Shown: one piece after another, positions 1 to 10,900 of the stretch
Numbering within the stretch: the first letter of the stretch is position 1
How the letters are laid out: each line of letters starts with the position of its first letter
Source of the DNA: Rhizophagus irregularis
Taxonomy: Eukaryota > Glomeromycota > Glomeromycetes > Glomerales > Glomeraceae
Direction of reading: 5' to 3'
Assembly (NCBI RefSeq): GCF_026210795.1
Contig: NC_089431.1
Coordinates: 5,518,001-5,582,000, forward strand
Length of the DNA stretch: 64,000 nucleotides
Notes under the pieces: generated by a model
Told to the model about the DNA's origin: nothing
Database searches by the model: none
What the model saw: the letters and a program-made list of their open reading frames with translations, nothing else
Made by a program: the position numbers and the translations under genes

Positions 1-2848
1 TTTGTAAAATTTTTTTTTAGATGGTGAATTTTACATGGATTATACCAACTATGTATTACATCTATATATTTTTCATCACATTTTTTACAATTTTCAGCTT
101 GAATTACAATATAGTCTTTTGTATTTGGATCTTGAGATATTCCATATAAAGTATTGTACTATTAAACAAAAATTAAGTCAATAAATTAAAAGTGCTGGCT
201 TAAATTTCAGTTATAGAAATTTTTCTGACTCATACCTCATTTGAAAATTCATTATTTATTTCTTGTGAATTGTGTAGATATTTTAAAATAACTTTTGTGC
301 TTGTATTTCTTTTTTTTGTCCATTCTTTTATATTATCATAATAATATAATGGACCATCCTTCCATACTGCGGAATATACTTTAGCGTGATTATCAACCAT
401 TTCTGTGATGTCATTAAATTGATCATATGGTACCCATTCAAATACTATACCGTTACAATAATCGGTTTTTAATTGTATCATTTGAATAAATTTATTGATA
501 CTTTCATTCCCACTCGTCCAGTTTGTAAAATTTCTCTTTAAATAATTTATTTGACATGATTTAACCCATTTATGAGACATATCTGTATATTTTTTATCAC
601 ATTTTTCACAATATTTACTGTTGATTTCGAGAACCACAATGTAGTCTTTCGTATGCGGATTTTGAGATATTCCATATATTTTAAGAATATCATCTCGTCG
701 TTTAATTGAATTCGCATTAACCTATTAAAGCAAACTGAATTGTTATTAAAAAGATCTTTAAATTTAATGAATAGAAAAATCTTATACCTTAAGTGAGAAT
801 TTATCGGCTTGTGAATTACAAAAAAGTTTTAGAGTGACGTTTTTATTTTTGTCAAATTGCTTCTTTGTATATTCAGTTCTATCACTATCATAGTATAATG
901 ACCCATACTTCCATATTGCTGAATATATTGTTATATATTCATATTCACATATTTCTTTAATATTATCAAACTGGTTGTATGGTATCCATTCAAATACTAT
1001 ATCATCAAAAGAATCAATTTTTAATTGCATTTCTTGAATACGCTGATCAATTATTTTACTTCCACTCGTCCAGTTTGTGAAATTACTTTTTAAATAATTT
1101 ATTTGGCATGGTTTGCACCATTTATGAAATATATCCGTATATTTTTTATCACATTTTTCACAATATTCACTATTGACTTCGAGAACCATAATGTAATCTT
1201 TCGTATGCGGATTTTGAGATATTCCATATATTTTAAGAATATCATCTCGTCGTTTAATTGAATACGCATTAACCTATTAAAGTAAACTGAATTGTTATTA
1301 AAATGATCTTTAAATTTAATGAATAGAGAAATTTTATACCTTATCTAAGAATTTATCGGTTTGTGGATTACGAAAAAGTTTTAAAGTGACGTTTTTATCT
1401 TTGTTAAATTGCTTCCTTGTATATTCAGTTTCATTACCATCATAACATAATGTCCCATACTCCCATATTGCTGAATATATCGTGATATACCCATATTCAT
1501 ATATTTCTTTAATATTATCAAACTGGTTGTACGGTATCCACTCAAATACTATGTCATCAAAAGAATCAATTTTTAATTGCATTTCTTGAATACGCTGATC
1601 AATTATTTTACTTCCACTCGTCCAGTTTGTGAAATTACTTTTTAAATAATTTAATTGGCATGGTTTACACCATTTATAAGATGTATCTGCATATTTTCCA
1701 TCACATTTTGGACAATAACTATCTTCAAGAACCATGACGTAATCTTTCGTATGCGGATTTTGAGATATTCCATATATTTTACGAATATCATCTCGTCGTT
1801 TAATTGAATATGCATTAACCTAGTATTGAAACAAACCAAAAAAATTATTATTAAAAAGTTCTTTAAATTTAATGAATAAAGAAATTTTATACCTTGGATA
1901 GTTTCATATAGTAGCCTATATATTGTGGATTACATAAGTGTTTCAAAGCGATATTTTTATTCTGGTTTTCTTGATTATTTATTTTTTCATCATAACATAA
2001 CAAACCATCCTTCCATATTGCCAGATACAATGCATCATCATTACTTATTTTTTTAATATTACTAAATTGATTATAAGGTATCCATTCAAACACTATATCA
2101 TCATAGGCATCAATTTTTAATTGCATGTTTTGAATAAATTGATCGATTTTTTTATTTCCACTCGTCCAGTTTGTGAAATTAGTACTTTTAAAATAATTTA
2201 ATTGACATGGTTTACACCATTTATGAGATATTTCTGTGTATTTTTTATTACATTTTTCACAATATATACTATTAACTTCAAGAACCATAATGTAATCTTT
2301 CGTATTTGGATTTTGAGATATTCCATATATTTTACGAATATTATCTTGACGTTTAATTGAATATGCATTGACCTAGTATTAAAACAGACCAAAATTGTTA
2401 TTAAAAATAAAAATCAATAAATTTAATTAAATTAAATGAATAAAAAGTTTCATACCTTATTTAGGAATTCGTTAGTGGTAATTTGCAAATTATCTAAACA
2501 TTTTAAATTGACATTTTTATATCTGCAAAATTGGTACCTCGTATATCCAATTTTATGTTCATCGTAATATAATGGACTATTATACCATATCGCTGAATAA
2601 ATCGTGATATAATCATCTCTGCTGATTTCTTTAATATTGTTAAAATGGCTGTACGGTATCCATTCAAATATTATGTCATAGTAAGAATTAATTTTAAATT
2701 GCATTTCTTTAATGAACTCATCAATATTTTCATTTCCACTTGTCCAATTTATGAAATTTCTCTTCAAATAGTTTATTTGGCATGGTTTACACCATTTAAA
2801 CGCTTTATTTGTATATTCGTTACCACATATTTTGCATTGGAGTGACAT
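1..2848 (-). CDS. Tandem-exon gene A: repeated Cys4 / kinase N-lobe modules, 3' end beyond window
   Basis: Six exons are visible: 2456-2848, 1893-2372, 1340-1819, 788-1273, 236-721 and <1-158, separated by GT-AG introns of 66-83 nt. The start is ATG 2846-2848 (MSLQCKICGNEYT). Internal exons are phase 0 and 160-162 codons long; each starts VNAYSIKR.. then YGISQNPxTKxYI (kinase beta4-beta5), continues into a C-x2-C...W-C-x2-C knuckle, FTNWTSG, an amphipathic MQLKI segment, FEWIPYNQF and YSAIW/LKxL (beta1-beta3), and ends at a donor. The glycine loop is lost in all modules (e.g. EYEYITIYSAIW) while the beta3 lysine is kept. The leftmost modules lose zinc ligands: the third Cys is Val in exon 5 and Tyr in exon 6, and exon 6 has also lost its first dozen codons. 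No stop interrupts the visible exons. Whether a kinase C-lobe follows, as in the gene at 7961-15883, cannot be seen. Ligand and partner are unknown. Confidence 0.8.
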
Positions 2849-3290
2849 TTTACTATATATATTGATACTGCACTATATATATTTTATTTGTAGAAAAATT
2901 TCAAAAATTTCATCTCAAAATACAAAAAAAAAAAAAATTTAAGAATACGAAAACGACGCTTTCTCCGTTAACAGTTAAGGTTTGTTTTAAACGCTAATTT
3001 AGATAGGATCGACATATACAAAAAGATGCGTATCGTTCTATATTTTGATTTGACAATCAACTGTTTAATTAGTCCGAGGTGTAACGAAGGACTATATAAT
3101 ATCGTGCATAGTAATCACCAATAAGATCAAGTATGAAGTCTGTTCCTCCACACGCGTGGCGTATCGTATATTTGCAATACGTAAATATTTGTACAAAAAC
3201 GCCGAACTTTATACAAGGATGTTATCTTATATTTATATAGTTAGACTGTTCAGATTAAATGATAGTACAACAATTCTGACTAATATTAAA
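2849..3290 (-). repeat. 5' flank of gene A, duplicated upstream of gene B-array (copy 1)
   Basis: The DNA upstream of ATG 2848 resembles the DNA upstream of ATG 15883. Both have AGTGCAGTAT and TAAAATGTC next to the start codon. Farther out both share (plus strand) AAAACGCCGAACT-TATACA and TCAGATTAAATGATAGTAC, near 3198-3280 here and 16110-16190 there. The spacing to the ATG differs by about 120 nt. This suggests that the two genes were copied together with their promoter region. No gene is visible on this stretch; the open frame at 3156-3470 (plus) has no recognisable content. Confidence 0.6.
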
Positions 3291-3370
3291 TTTTTGTTTC
3301 GCTTATTAATTTTTATTAGAGGTACAAATCTTAATATTAATATCGGAGAATATTATCGCACGGCCCTATA

Positions 3371-3464
3371 CCCTATAAAAATTTTTCAGAAAAATGATCA
3401 CGTGTCTGAGTTTCTTCAGAATAATGATCATTTATCGGAGTTTTTTCCAGAATTTTTTATAGGG
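3371..3464. repeat. Small inverted repeat with an internal direct repeat
   Basis: The arm CCCTATAAAAATTTTT (3371-3386) is mirrored by AATTTTTTATAGGG (3451-3464). Between them lie two imperfect direct copies of about 28 nt containing CAGAAxAATGATCA (near 3387 and 3415). It could be a small foldback element; no target duplication was identified. Confidence 0.4.
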
Positions 3465-3500
3465 ATATGATCATGCTGATTTTATTTGACCGATATTTTC

Positions 3501-3593
3501 TACAATATTGATATCAATAGTTTATTTGCGTACAATATTGAATATCGATAGTTTATTTGCGTACAATATCGAATATCGATAGTTTATTATTTG
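3501..3593. repeat. Tandem repeat, about 31 bp x 3
   Basis: Three adjoining copies of a TACAATATYGAATATCGATA-GTTTATTTGCG unit start at 3501, 3531 and 3562. The copies differ by a few bases and each contains the near-palindrome ATATCGATA. Confidence 0.7.
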
Positions 3594-4235
3594 AGCATTG
3601 TACGTTGGTATTTACTATTTATATTGGTTAACCACGAAGTGACGTTAACAAATATAAATACAACACCGTATAATATCTATAAAAAATAGTCATAAATAAT
3701 ATTTTTTTCGCAAATTAGTAATTAAACAATGGTCATAGGATCATTCAGCGTCTCGTCTATATCCTTGATGTGAGAATCATAATATTGCCTTAATCTCGAT
3801 AATTAGTAAATATCGTAGTTCCGTCAGTAAAATTTCATGACGAAAAAAAGTATTCAAATATATTCAATAAAAAATGAGAGAATAACAATAGGGCCGTTAG
3901 AAAATCGCTATTTGCAAGTTGCAACAAATGAATCTTTTACTTTTACTTGATATTTGAAAATTAATTCCATTTTAATCTCTTGATTATTCAATGAATAATT
4001 AATATAAACTTGGTCGGTTGTTTTTTAAAAAAATTGATCATAAATTTGTTAAATGTATTCTAATTAAAAAATTATCTAAAATGTAGCCCACGTCTCAAAG
4101 AAAAAAAGTAATAATGAAATAAAAATCTATTATTCATGGTATTTGATTCCAATATTAAATAAAATAATTAACACAATGTAACAGTAACGTTAAGATAGAA
4201 AAATTCATCTTGTGATAAACATCATTCCGTCCAAG
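3594..4235. other. AT-rich intergenic DNA, no gene seen
   Basis: I see no long open frame, RNA gene or clear repeat in this stretch. Confidence 0.5.
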
Positions 4236-4410
4236 AACTAGGGATGTGACTAGAGCACGGTTTGGGATTCGGCTCATAAGTTCTCAGTTCGGTTTGGTTC
4301 AGAGGAACGAACTTGAACCAACTTGAACTGACTTGTAACAAACTTTGAACTGATTTTACCGACTCGGACTGACTGAACCGACTTGAACCAAGTTGGTTCC
4401 TAGAACTTTT
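4236..4410. mobile_element. Possible hAT-like terminal region with GAACT/CTTGAAC subterminal motifs
   Basis: CTAGGGATGTGACTAGAGC is followed by GGTTTGGGATTCGGCTC and then many interspersed GAACT, CTTGAAC and GGTTC motifs on both strands. Subterminal clusters of this kind are typical of non-autonomous hAT elements. The opposite end (CATCCCTAG) was not found nearby, so this may be a truncated copy. Confidence 0.4.
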
Positions 4411-5150
4411 TATTATTTTATACTTATTTATTTATTTTTTTTATTAATTTCATTAATTAAATAAAAAATTTTTTTTTTAATAATAAACGTGAAAAAATTC
4501 TTCCAAAATCCGCAGTATTCCAAATCTGACAAAAGTAACTTTTTTAAAAAATTTTTTATTATAAAAACAAAAAATGATAAAAACGAATGCGGCTTGTTAT
4601 AAAAAATGAATTTTTATTAAACAAAAGAAAATTAGTTTTCGTTAATAAGTTTTTTTAGATCGGTACAGTTGCACAACGTTTTAACATTTGTAAAAGGTAT
4701 CCAACTAAATATAAATTGTTAACAAGTGCAACTATTTTACAAAATCATCTTGAAAAACATCAATTAAAAATTCATACAAAAAAATAAGTTATTAGAGTCA
4801 AAAAGTCAAGATCCATTTGAAAAAGAAGAATAGAAGGAACGTGGTTAATTTGTGATTTACAACTACTTTTTATAATCGTTGAAAATTATTATTTTACAAA
4901 ATTTATTAATTTTTTTTATCCACACTGTAATCACTGACAGACATAAAGTTTTGGTCATGCTTATTTTTAATAATTAAGATTTGTTTATAGCATAATAAAT
5001 TAATAAAGATTTAATAGTTGGTTTTTTTAATAGATCATGAATGAATTATTGGACGATTTTCCATACTAACAGCAGACATCATGTAGACATTCTCAGCAAA
5101 CCAAGAGATTTTTCTAGGTACATAATTCTCTACTATACCTAGAACAGATG
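4411..5150. other. AT-rich intergenic DNA, no gene seen
   Basis: There are long A/T runs and no coding signal I can support. Confidence 0.5.
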
Positions 5151-5152
5151 TA

Positions 5153-5673
5153 CACAGTGAAATTCGATAAACCGGATCTATCGGTTCCACTAAAAATATC
5201 TGGTTTTCGGGATATCCGGTTTAGCGAAAAAATTTCGATATATTGAAAATCTATTATATTGAATTTTTAAAAATTTTCATGCTAATAAAACTAATATACA
5301 CTATAATTTGATTTTTTCATCTAGTTTTAGGTTATAGAGGTCATGAAAATGAATATAAAATATTTTAATTGAATATATAAGTAATACTTAACTTCAGCCG
5401 GAATTAAGATTTTTATAATTCCGGCCAAATTTAAGATTTACCGAATCACGTTACTTAAATTTTATTGGTTCCCAGTCACGTGATCCGGTTTATCGAATCA
5501 TTTTTACTATAGCTGGTTAGAAAATTGATCCGTTATAGCGAATATCGAGCTTTTACTAGTAAACTCCGGTATATCGAGCCTATTTTAATATACGTGATTT
5601 GGTTCCAGCAAAATAGTCCGGTTTAGGCCCAAATCCGGTTTATCGAATATCCGGTTTATCGAATTTCACTGTG
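5153..5673. mobile_element. Pogo/Tc1-mariner-like MITE, 521 bp
   Basis: Perfect terminal inverted repeats of about 25 bp (CACAGTGAAATTCGATAAAC-CGGAT and its complement) lie at 5153-5177 and 5649-5673. The element is flanked on both sides by TA (5151-5152 and 5674-5675), as expected for a TA-targeting Tc1/mariner/pogo element. No transposase frame exists inside, so it is non-autonomous. The interior is rich in further CCGGTTTATCGA-type motifs in both orientations. Confidence 0.85.
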
Positions 5674-5792
5674 TATAAAGCATAAACATAATTGTGCAAA
5701 TACTGATGATGAATAATTCTTTAATATTATTTATTACATAAGGAAATGATTTTGTATTTTGCATTAAGTGGTTAAAAAAGCTTATTATAGCT

Positions 5793-5880
5793 TTTTTCAG
5801 GGCCGGAATTATGATAATTTTATCCAGTTTCTGAAATTGGTAATAAAATTTCAGCCTGAAATATTTATAAAAAGAAAGAT
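5793..5880. repeat. Dispersed repeat, copy also inside the MITE at 20943-21178
   Basis: TTTTTTCAGGGCCGGAATTA-TGATAAT, followed by a degenerate GGTAATAAAATTTCAGCCTG segment and AAAGATT, matches the interior of the MITE at 21008-21110 with gaps. It may be a relic of the same family. Confidence 0.55.
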
Positions 5881-6320
5881 TAATGACACAGGATATTTTT
5901 TATTTTTTTTTTTATCTTTTTTGTAGAGTTATTTTTAGATATTTTTAGATATTTAGTGATTAAATAACAAACGGAAAGCTTAACGGTGGGAAGGTGGCTG
6001 AATACAGGTGGCTGTATAGACAAATGTGCCCAGATCGGCACAATTGGCCGGGAGGCGATATTGACCGGGAGGCAATTCTGTTCGAAAAGACAGATTTGCA
6101 CCAGAATTTAAACAATATAAAAGGATCGTTGTTGGAGGTGCAGTTGGAGTAGTGAATTCTAAGTTAATTGTAGTAGTTCAGTTTAAAATTTAGTATAGGT
6201 TTTTTTTCAGCAGATTGATATACGGATATTACAAAAGCGCCGATAGAGGCAGTAACTGAATATCGTATTTTGTTCAATTCAGTTGTTAATAAAGGTTTAT
6301 TTTGCTTTATTTTAATTTTG
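5881..6320 (+). other. Possible LTR-like or promoter-bearing repeat
   Basis: This stretch is richer in G and C than its surroundings. It contains a doubled CCGGGAGGC motif (about 6049-6075), a TATA-like AATATAAAAGG near 6113 and a late AATAAAGG near 6290. The combination resembles a solo LTR, but no terminal TG...CA pair or target duplication could be defined. No protein gene is supported. Confidence 0.25.
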
Positions 6321-7960
6321 CCAAAAATTAATAAATTGATTAGGTTAGTAATTCATAGTATTTTCATTGATATAATGATGGTCACTTCTTTTTATCAATA
6401 AATTTGATTTCAAATTATTAATCAACCAAAAATTTTTACCGTTGTATTATCAAGATGATTTCTTATATCTAACAAATGTAATCACATAATTTTTCCATGG
6501 AGAGAAGGATTGTAATGTTTGCATTTGTCATATAAATGTAAGTATTATCAATTTTTATACCTTTTTCAACTTCTAAATTATTTACAAGACAGAGTTATAT
6601 ACTGTATTTGTACTTTCAATAAAGATTTAAAAGTATTAAGTTGCAATACTATAATGTTTAATTTCTTAAATATGCAATTAAGATTTGCAATAATAAACTA
6701 GATGCTTTAGAAATTGAGGAAATTAAAGAAATAGACGGACAAAAAATATGCATAAAAACAAGTTACTAGTAGACTTATTTACAAATAAAAAAGATAGAAG
6801 ACTTTTCTGTTCAATTTTGATTGTTGTTGTTTCAATAAACTTCCTAAAATTACGCTTTGCCAATTAGTCCGGCTCAACAATTTTAAAAATTACCGCAACC
6901 TATTCTTATGAAATTCTGTGATACAAAGAAAATCATCGTTCTATAGACCAACTTACAGATAATGATGGATTTTAAAAAGCAATATGTAATAAGCCAAAAT
7001 ACTTTTTGGCCTGTTACAGAGAGAACCTATTATTATCAGTAATAAAAGAAGAACAATATAATACTAATAGAATCAATTTTTACCAAAACTCTTGAATATT
7101 TCAAAGAAAATTCTTCACATACTATCACTATTATGCAAGAATATACCATATTTGAATCGAAATTATTCTGAATTTTGTCAAAATATAATAATGAAATGAA
7201 AATGTTTCAAATTCAAACATGATTTATAATGACTTTCAACATTTTTATTCCTATTGTAATGAACTAGACCTTTGAGCTGATCGAGCCGGTAATAATCTCC
7301 CATTATTTTCTGTAGTATTACTATCCTTAGATTTTTTATTCTGATTTTTCTATTTTAATTTTAACAAAGATCAATGTTGCGTTACAAAAGTTATAATTTA
7401 ACAGTGCCACAGATTTATTAGCATAATAAATAATTAATTATGTTTGAAAATTTTATCTAAGTATTTAGATTTCTTTCATTTCAATAATTTATATTTTGCA
7501 CTTGTTATACAGTATGTATATGGTCAATCATTCAATTTATTGATTTATTTAACTACAAATATTTACCAGTTATAATTTACTAATATTGTTTTATTTTAAA
7601 AATTCTCTAATATTTAATTCTGCTTCACTTTTTTGAGCGATTAGTACACGGTGTATCAAACTTAGTATTTTATATATATTAAGAGAAATAGAATGTTAAT
7701 ACAAATTCATAATTTACAATTAAGCATATACATTAAAGTGTATACTTGGGTTTAAAATCTGAGTTATTTGTTCAATTACAAACTGATTTTATTTGTAAAA
7801 AAGAGTACTCTATAATTATCAGTGTTGAACAATAAATACATATATATAAATGCCATTCAGTTATAAAAAAAAATAAGTAGAATAAAATAAACTATATAAA
7901 AACTATTTTGAAACTAATTTATGCATTTATAAAAAGTTAAAACTAAAGCTTTCAGTATCA
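6321..7960. other. AT-rich intergenic DNA downstream of gene B-array
   Basis: No frame longer than about 60 codons with protein-like composition is visible, and no RNA gene is recognised. Confidence 0.5.
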
Positions 7961-10900
7961 TCACATTTTGAGAAGATCATTTATAAAAGGATTTAGTAAT
8001 TGAGATGTATAAATAGCTTGTGAATGAGTAATTGGATTATTTTCTACAGTTAAATTATTTGATTTTTTAAATTCTTCTGCTTCTTTAAATTGCTTTTCAA
8101 TCTCATAATGCTCTTGTACTTTTTCAATCTTCATAATCATTTTAAAATCTAATTCATGTGATTTATTATATTTATATGAATAGTAAAATAATTTAACCAG
8201 TTCTTCTACTTCAGTTGCTTTTGGCCTATTAACTGGATTTGAATCCCAACACCTTTTAATTAAATCAATATAACATTTTGGTGCTTCTAAATCATTTATC
8301 TCAGGTCTAATTCCATTACATATATTTAAAGCTAAATTTTGATCATGTGCACAATTAAAAAATGGTTGTTTTCCGGTGGCTATAAAATACATTACCATAC
8401 CAAGGCCATAGATATCTGCTGCTTCAGTATAATCCTTTCCTTTTAATACTTCAGGAGCTACGTAAGGCATAACTCCGTAAATTTGAGTTTGATTCATATT
8501 ATATAGTCCTATATCTGAAATGTAAGGTATATTTTGATTTTGAATTAATATATTTCCTGCATGTAAATTATGATGGACCATGTGATTTTGATGAATTATT
8601 TTCAGGCCATATGTAATATTATATAATAATTTCATCTTGTACTCCCAGCTAAAAATTTTATTATTTTTAATTATCCAATTATCAAAACTTTCACCTTCTA
8701 CATATTTAAGAACTATAATATATTCTTTTGTATCTGGATTTCGAGTTATTCCATATACATCAAGGATATAAGAATTTTTTACCGAATATATTTTAACCTA
8801 TTAAAGTAAAAATTATTATATTATTAAGATTTGTATTAAACTATACCATATTAGTAAGTGAATTACTATACCTTTTCTAAAAATTCCTTGTTAATATTTT
8901 GAGAGATATGTAAGTATTTTAAAGCAACATTTTTATTTGTCGATTCTTTGATACCATTTTCCCATATTGCTGAATATACTATAGAAAAACCTCCTTTACC
9001 TATTTCCTTAATATTATTAAACTGACTGTATGGTATCAATTCACTATTATTTGTTGAGGTAATATGATGCTTTTTGGTAATATGATGCTTTTTAAAATTA
9101 TCCTTATTGCTAGTAAAATTAAAGTCAAATTTAAAGGCATTACTGTTACTACTGTTACTTGAATCACTTTTTTCATTTATATTTATACTGGTAAAACCAT
9201 AGTCTATTTGAAATGGTTTACACCAAGTACATGATGTTGTATTTAAGCATTTTTTGCCACATTTTTCGCAATATTCATCTTGAAGAATCGCAATATATTC
9301 TTTTGTATCTGGATTTTGAGTTAACCCATAAATTTTACGATTAAAATTATATTCTTTAATAGAGTATAGTTTAATAATCTGTTGAATGAAATTGGGTTAT
9401 TATTATACCAAAAAAGCATTTTACTAAATAAAAAAAAGAAATTTCATACCTCATTTAAGTATTCGGTAGTTGTATTTTGAGAATTATGTAAATATTTTAA
9501 AGCAACTTTTTTGTTCTGACTCCTTATATATTTTATTTTATCTTTATCATAAACTAATGGTCCATTTTTCCATATTGCTGAATACACTATATCAGAATCT
9601 GTTTTGATTACTTCTTTAACATCACCAAACTGATCATATGTTGCCCATTCAAACATTATGTCACTATGAAAGTCGATTTTTAATTGCATCTCTTTAATAA
9701 ATATATCAATCGTATAGTTTCCACTAGACCAACTTATAAAATTTTTTTTAATAGAATTTATTTCACATGGTTTACACCATTTAGTAAGTATATTCATATA
9801 TTTTTTACTACACTTTTCACAATATCCATCTTGAAGAACCATTATATAATTTTGTGTATCCAATGGATTTTGAGTTATTCCATAAATTTTGCGAATTTCA
9901 TCATCATTATATTTAATTGAATATCCTTTAGCCTATTTATAAATAATAAGTAATAAATTAATTTATAATAAATCGCATAATTATTCTTTTAATGAATTAA
10001 TGAACATTCATACCTCGATTAAAAATTTATTAGTAATACCTTGAGAATTATAGCATTTTAAAGTAACAACATGATTTTTTCTTATCTGGTTCCTTGTATA
10101 TTTATTTTCATATTCATTATAACATAATTGGCCACTCATCCATATTGCTGAATATATTGTAACCGAATCATTTTTAGCTATTTTGGCTATTTCTTTAATA
10201 TCATTGAATTGATTGTACGGTATCCATTCAACCACTGTATCATTATAAGTGTCAATCTTTAATCGCATTTCTCGAATAAAATTATTGATTTTTTCATTTC
10301 TCCCGTCTAAAACTCTTTGAAAGGATTTTATTTGACATGGTTTACACCATTTATGCTCTAAATCTGTATATTTTTTATCGCATTTTTCACAATATCCATC
10401 TTGAAGGACCATAATAAACTCTTTCGTGTTTGGATTTTGAGACATTCCATAAATACTACGAATATCTGAATGCTTTTTAATGGAGTATATTTTAAAAATC
10501 TGTTAAATAAAAAACAATTGTTAATATAATAAAAATACTTTTTTATTTTAACTGATAAAGAAATTCATACCAATTCATCCGTGATATTTTGCAAAGAACC
10601 ATACAGGTATTTTAATGTAATATTTTTATTCTGGGTTGCCTGGCTCCTTATATATTTCATTTTATCTTTATCATAATTTAGTGGACCATCCTTCCATATT
10701 GCTGAATATGTTATGCCAAAATCTATTTCTTTAATATTACTGAATTGATTATATGATATCCATTCAAATACTATATCAAATGGGTGATCGATTTTTAATT
10801 GCATTTTTTCAATGAAATCAACTTTTTCATTTCCACTGGTCCAGTGTACAAAATTTCCTTTAAATGAATTTATTTGGCATGATTTACACCATTTATAATC

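Noticed and set aside
2645..2845. Open frame on the plus strand opposite the first exon of gene A
   Set aside because: It is the antisense of a well-supported coding exon and has no recognisable content.
3501..3593. Possible CRISPR-like array
   Set aside because: The repeats adjoin without unique spacers and the genome is eukaryotic.
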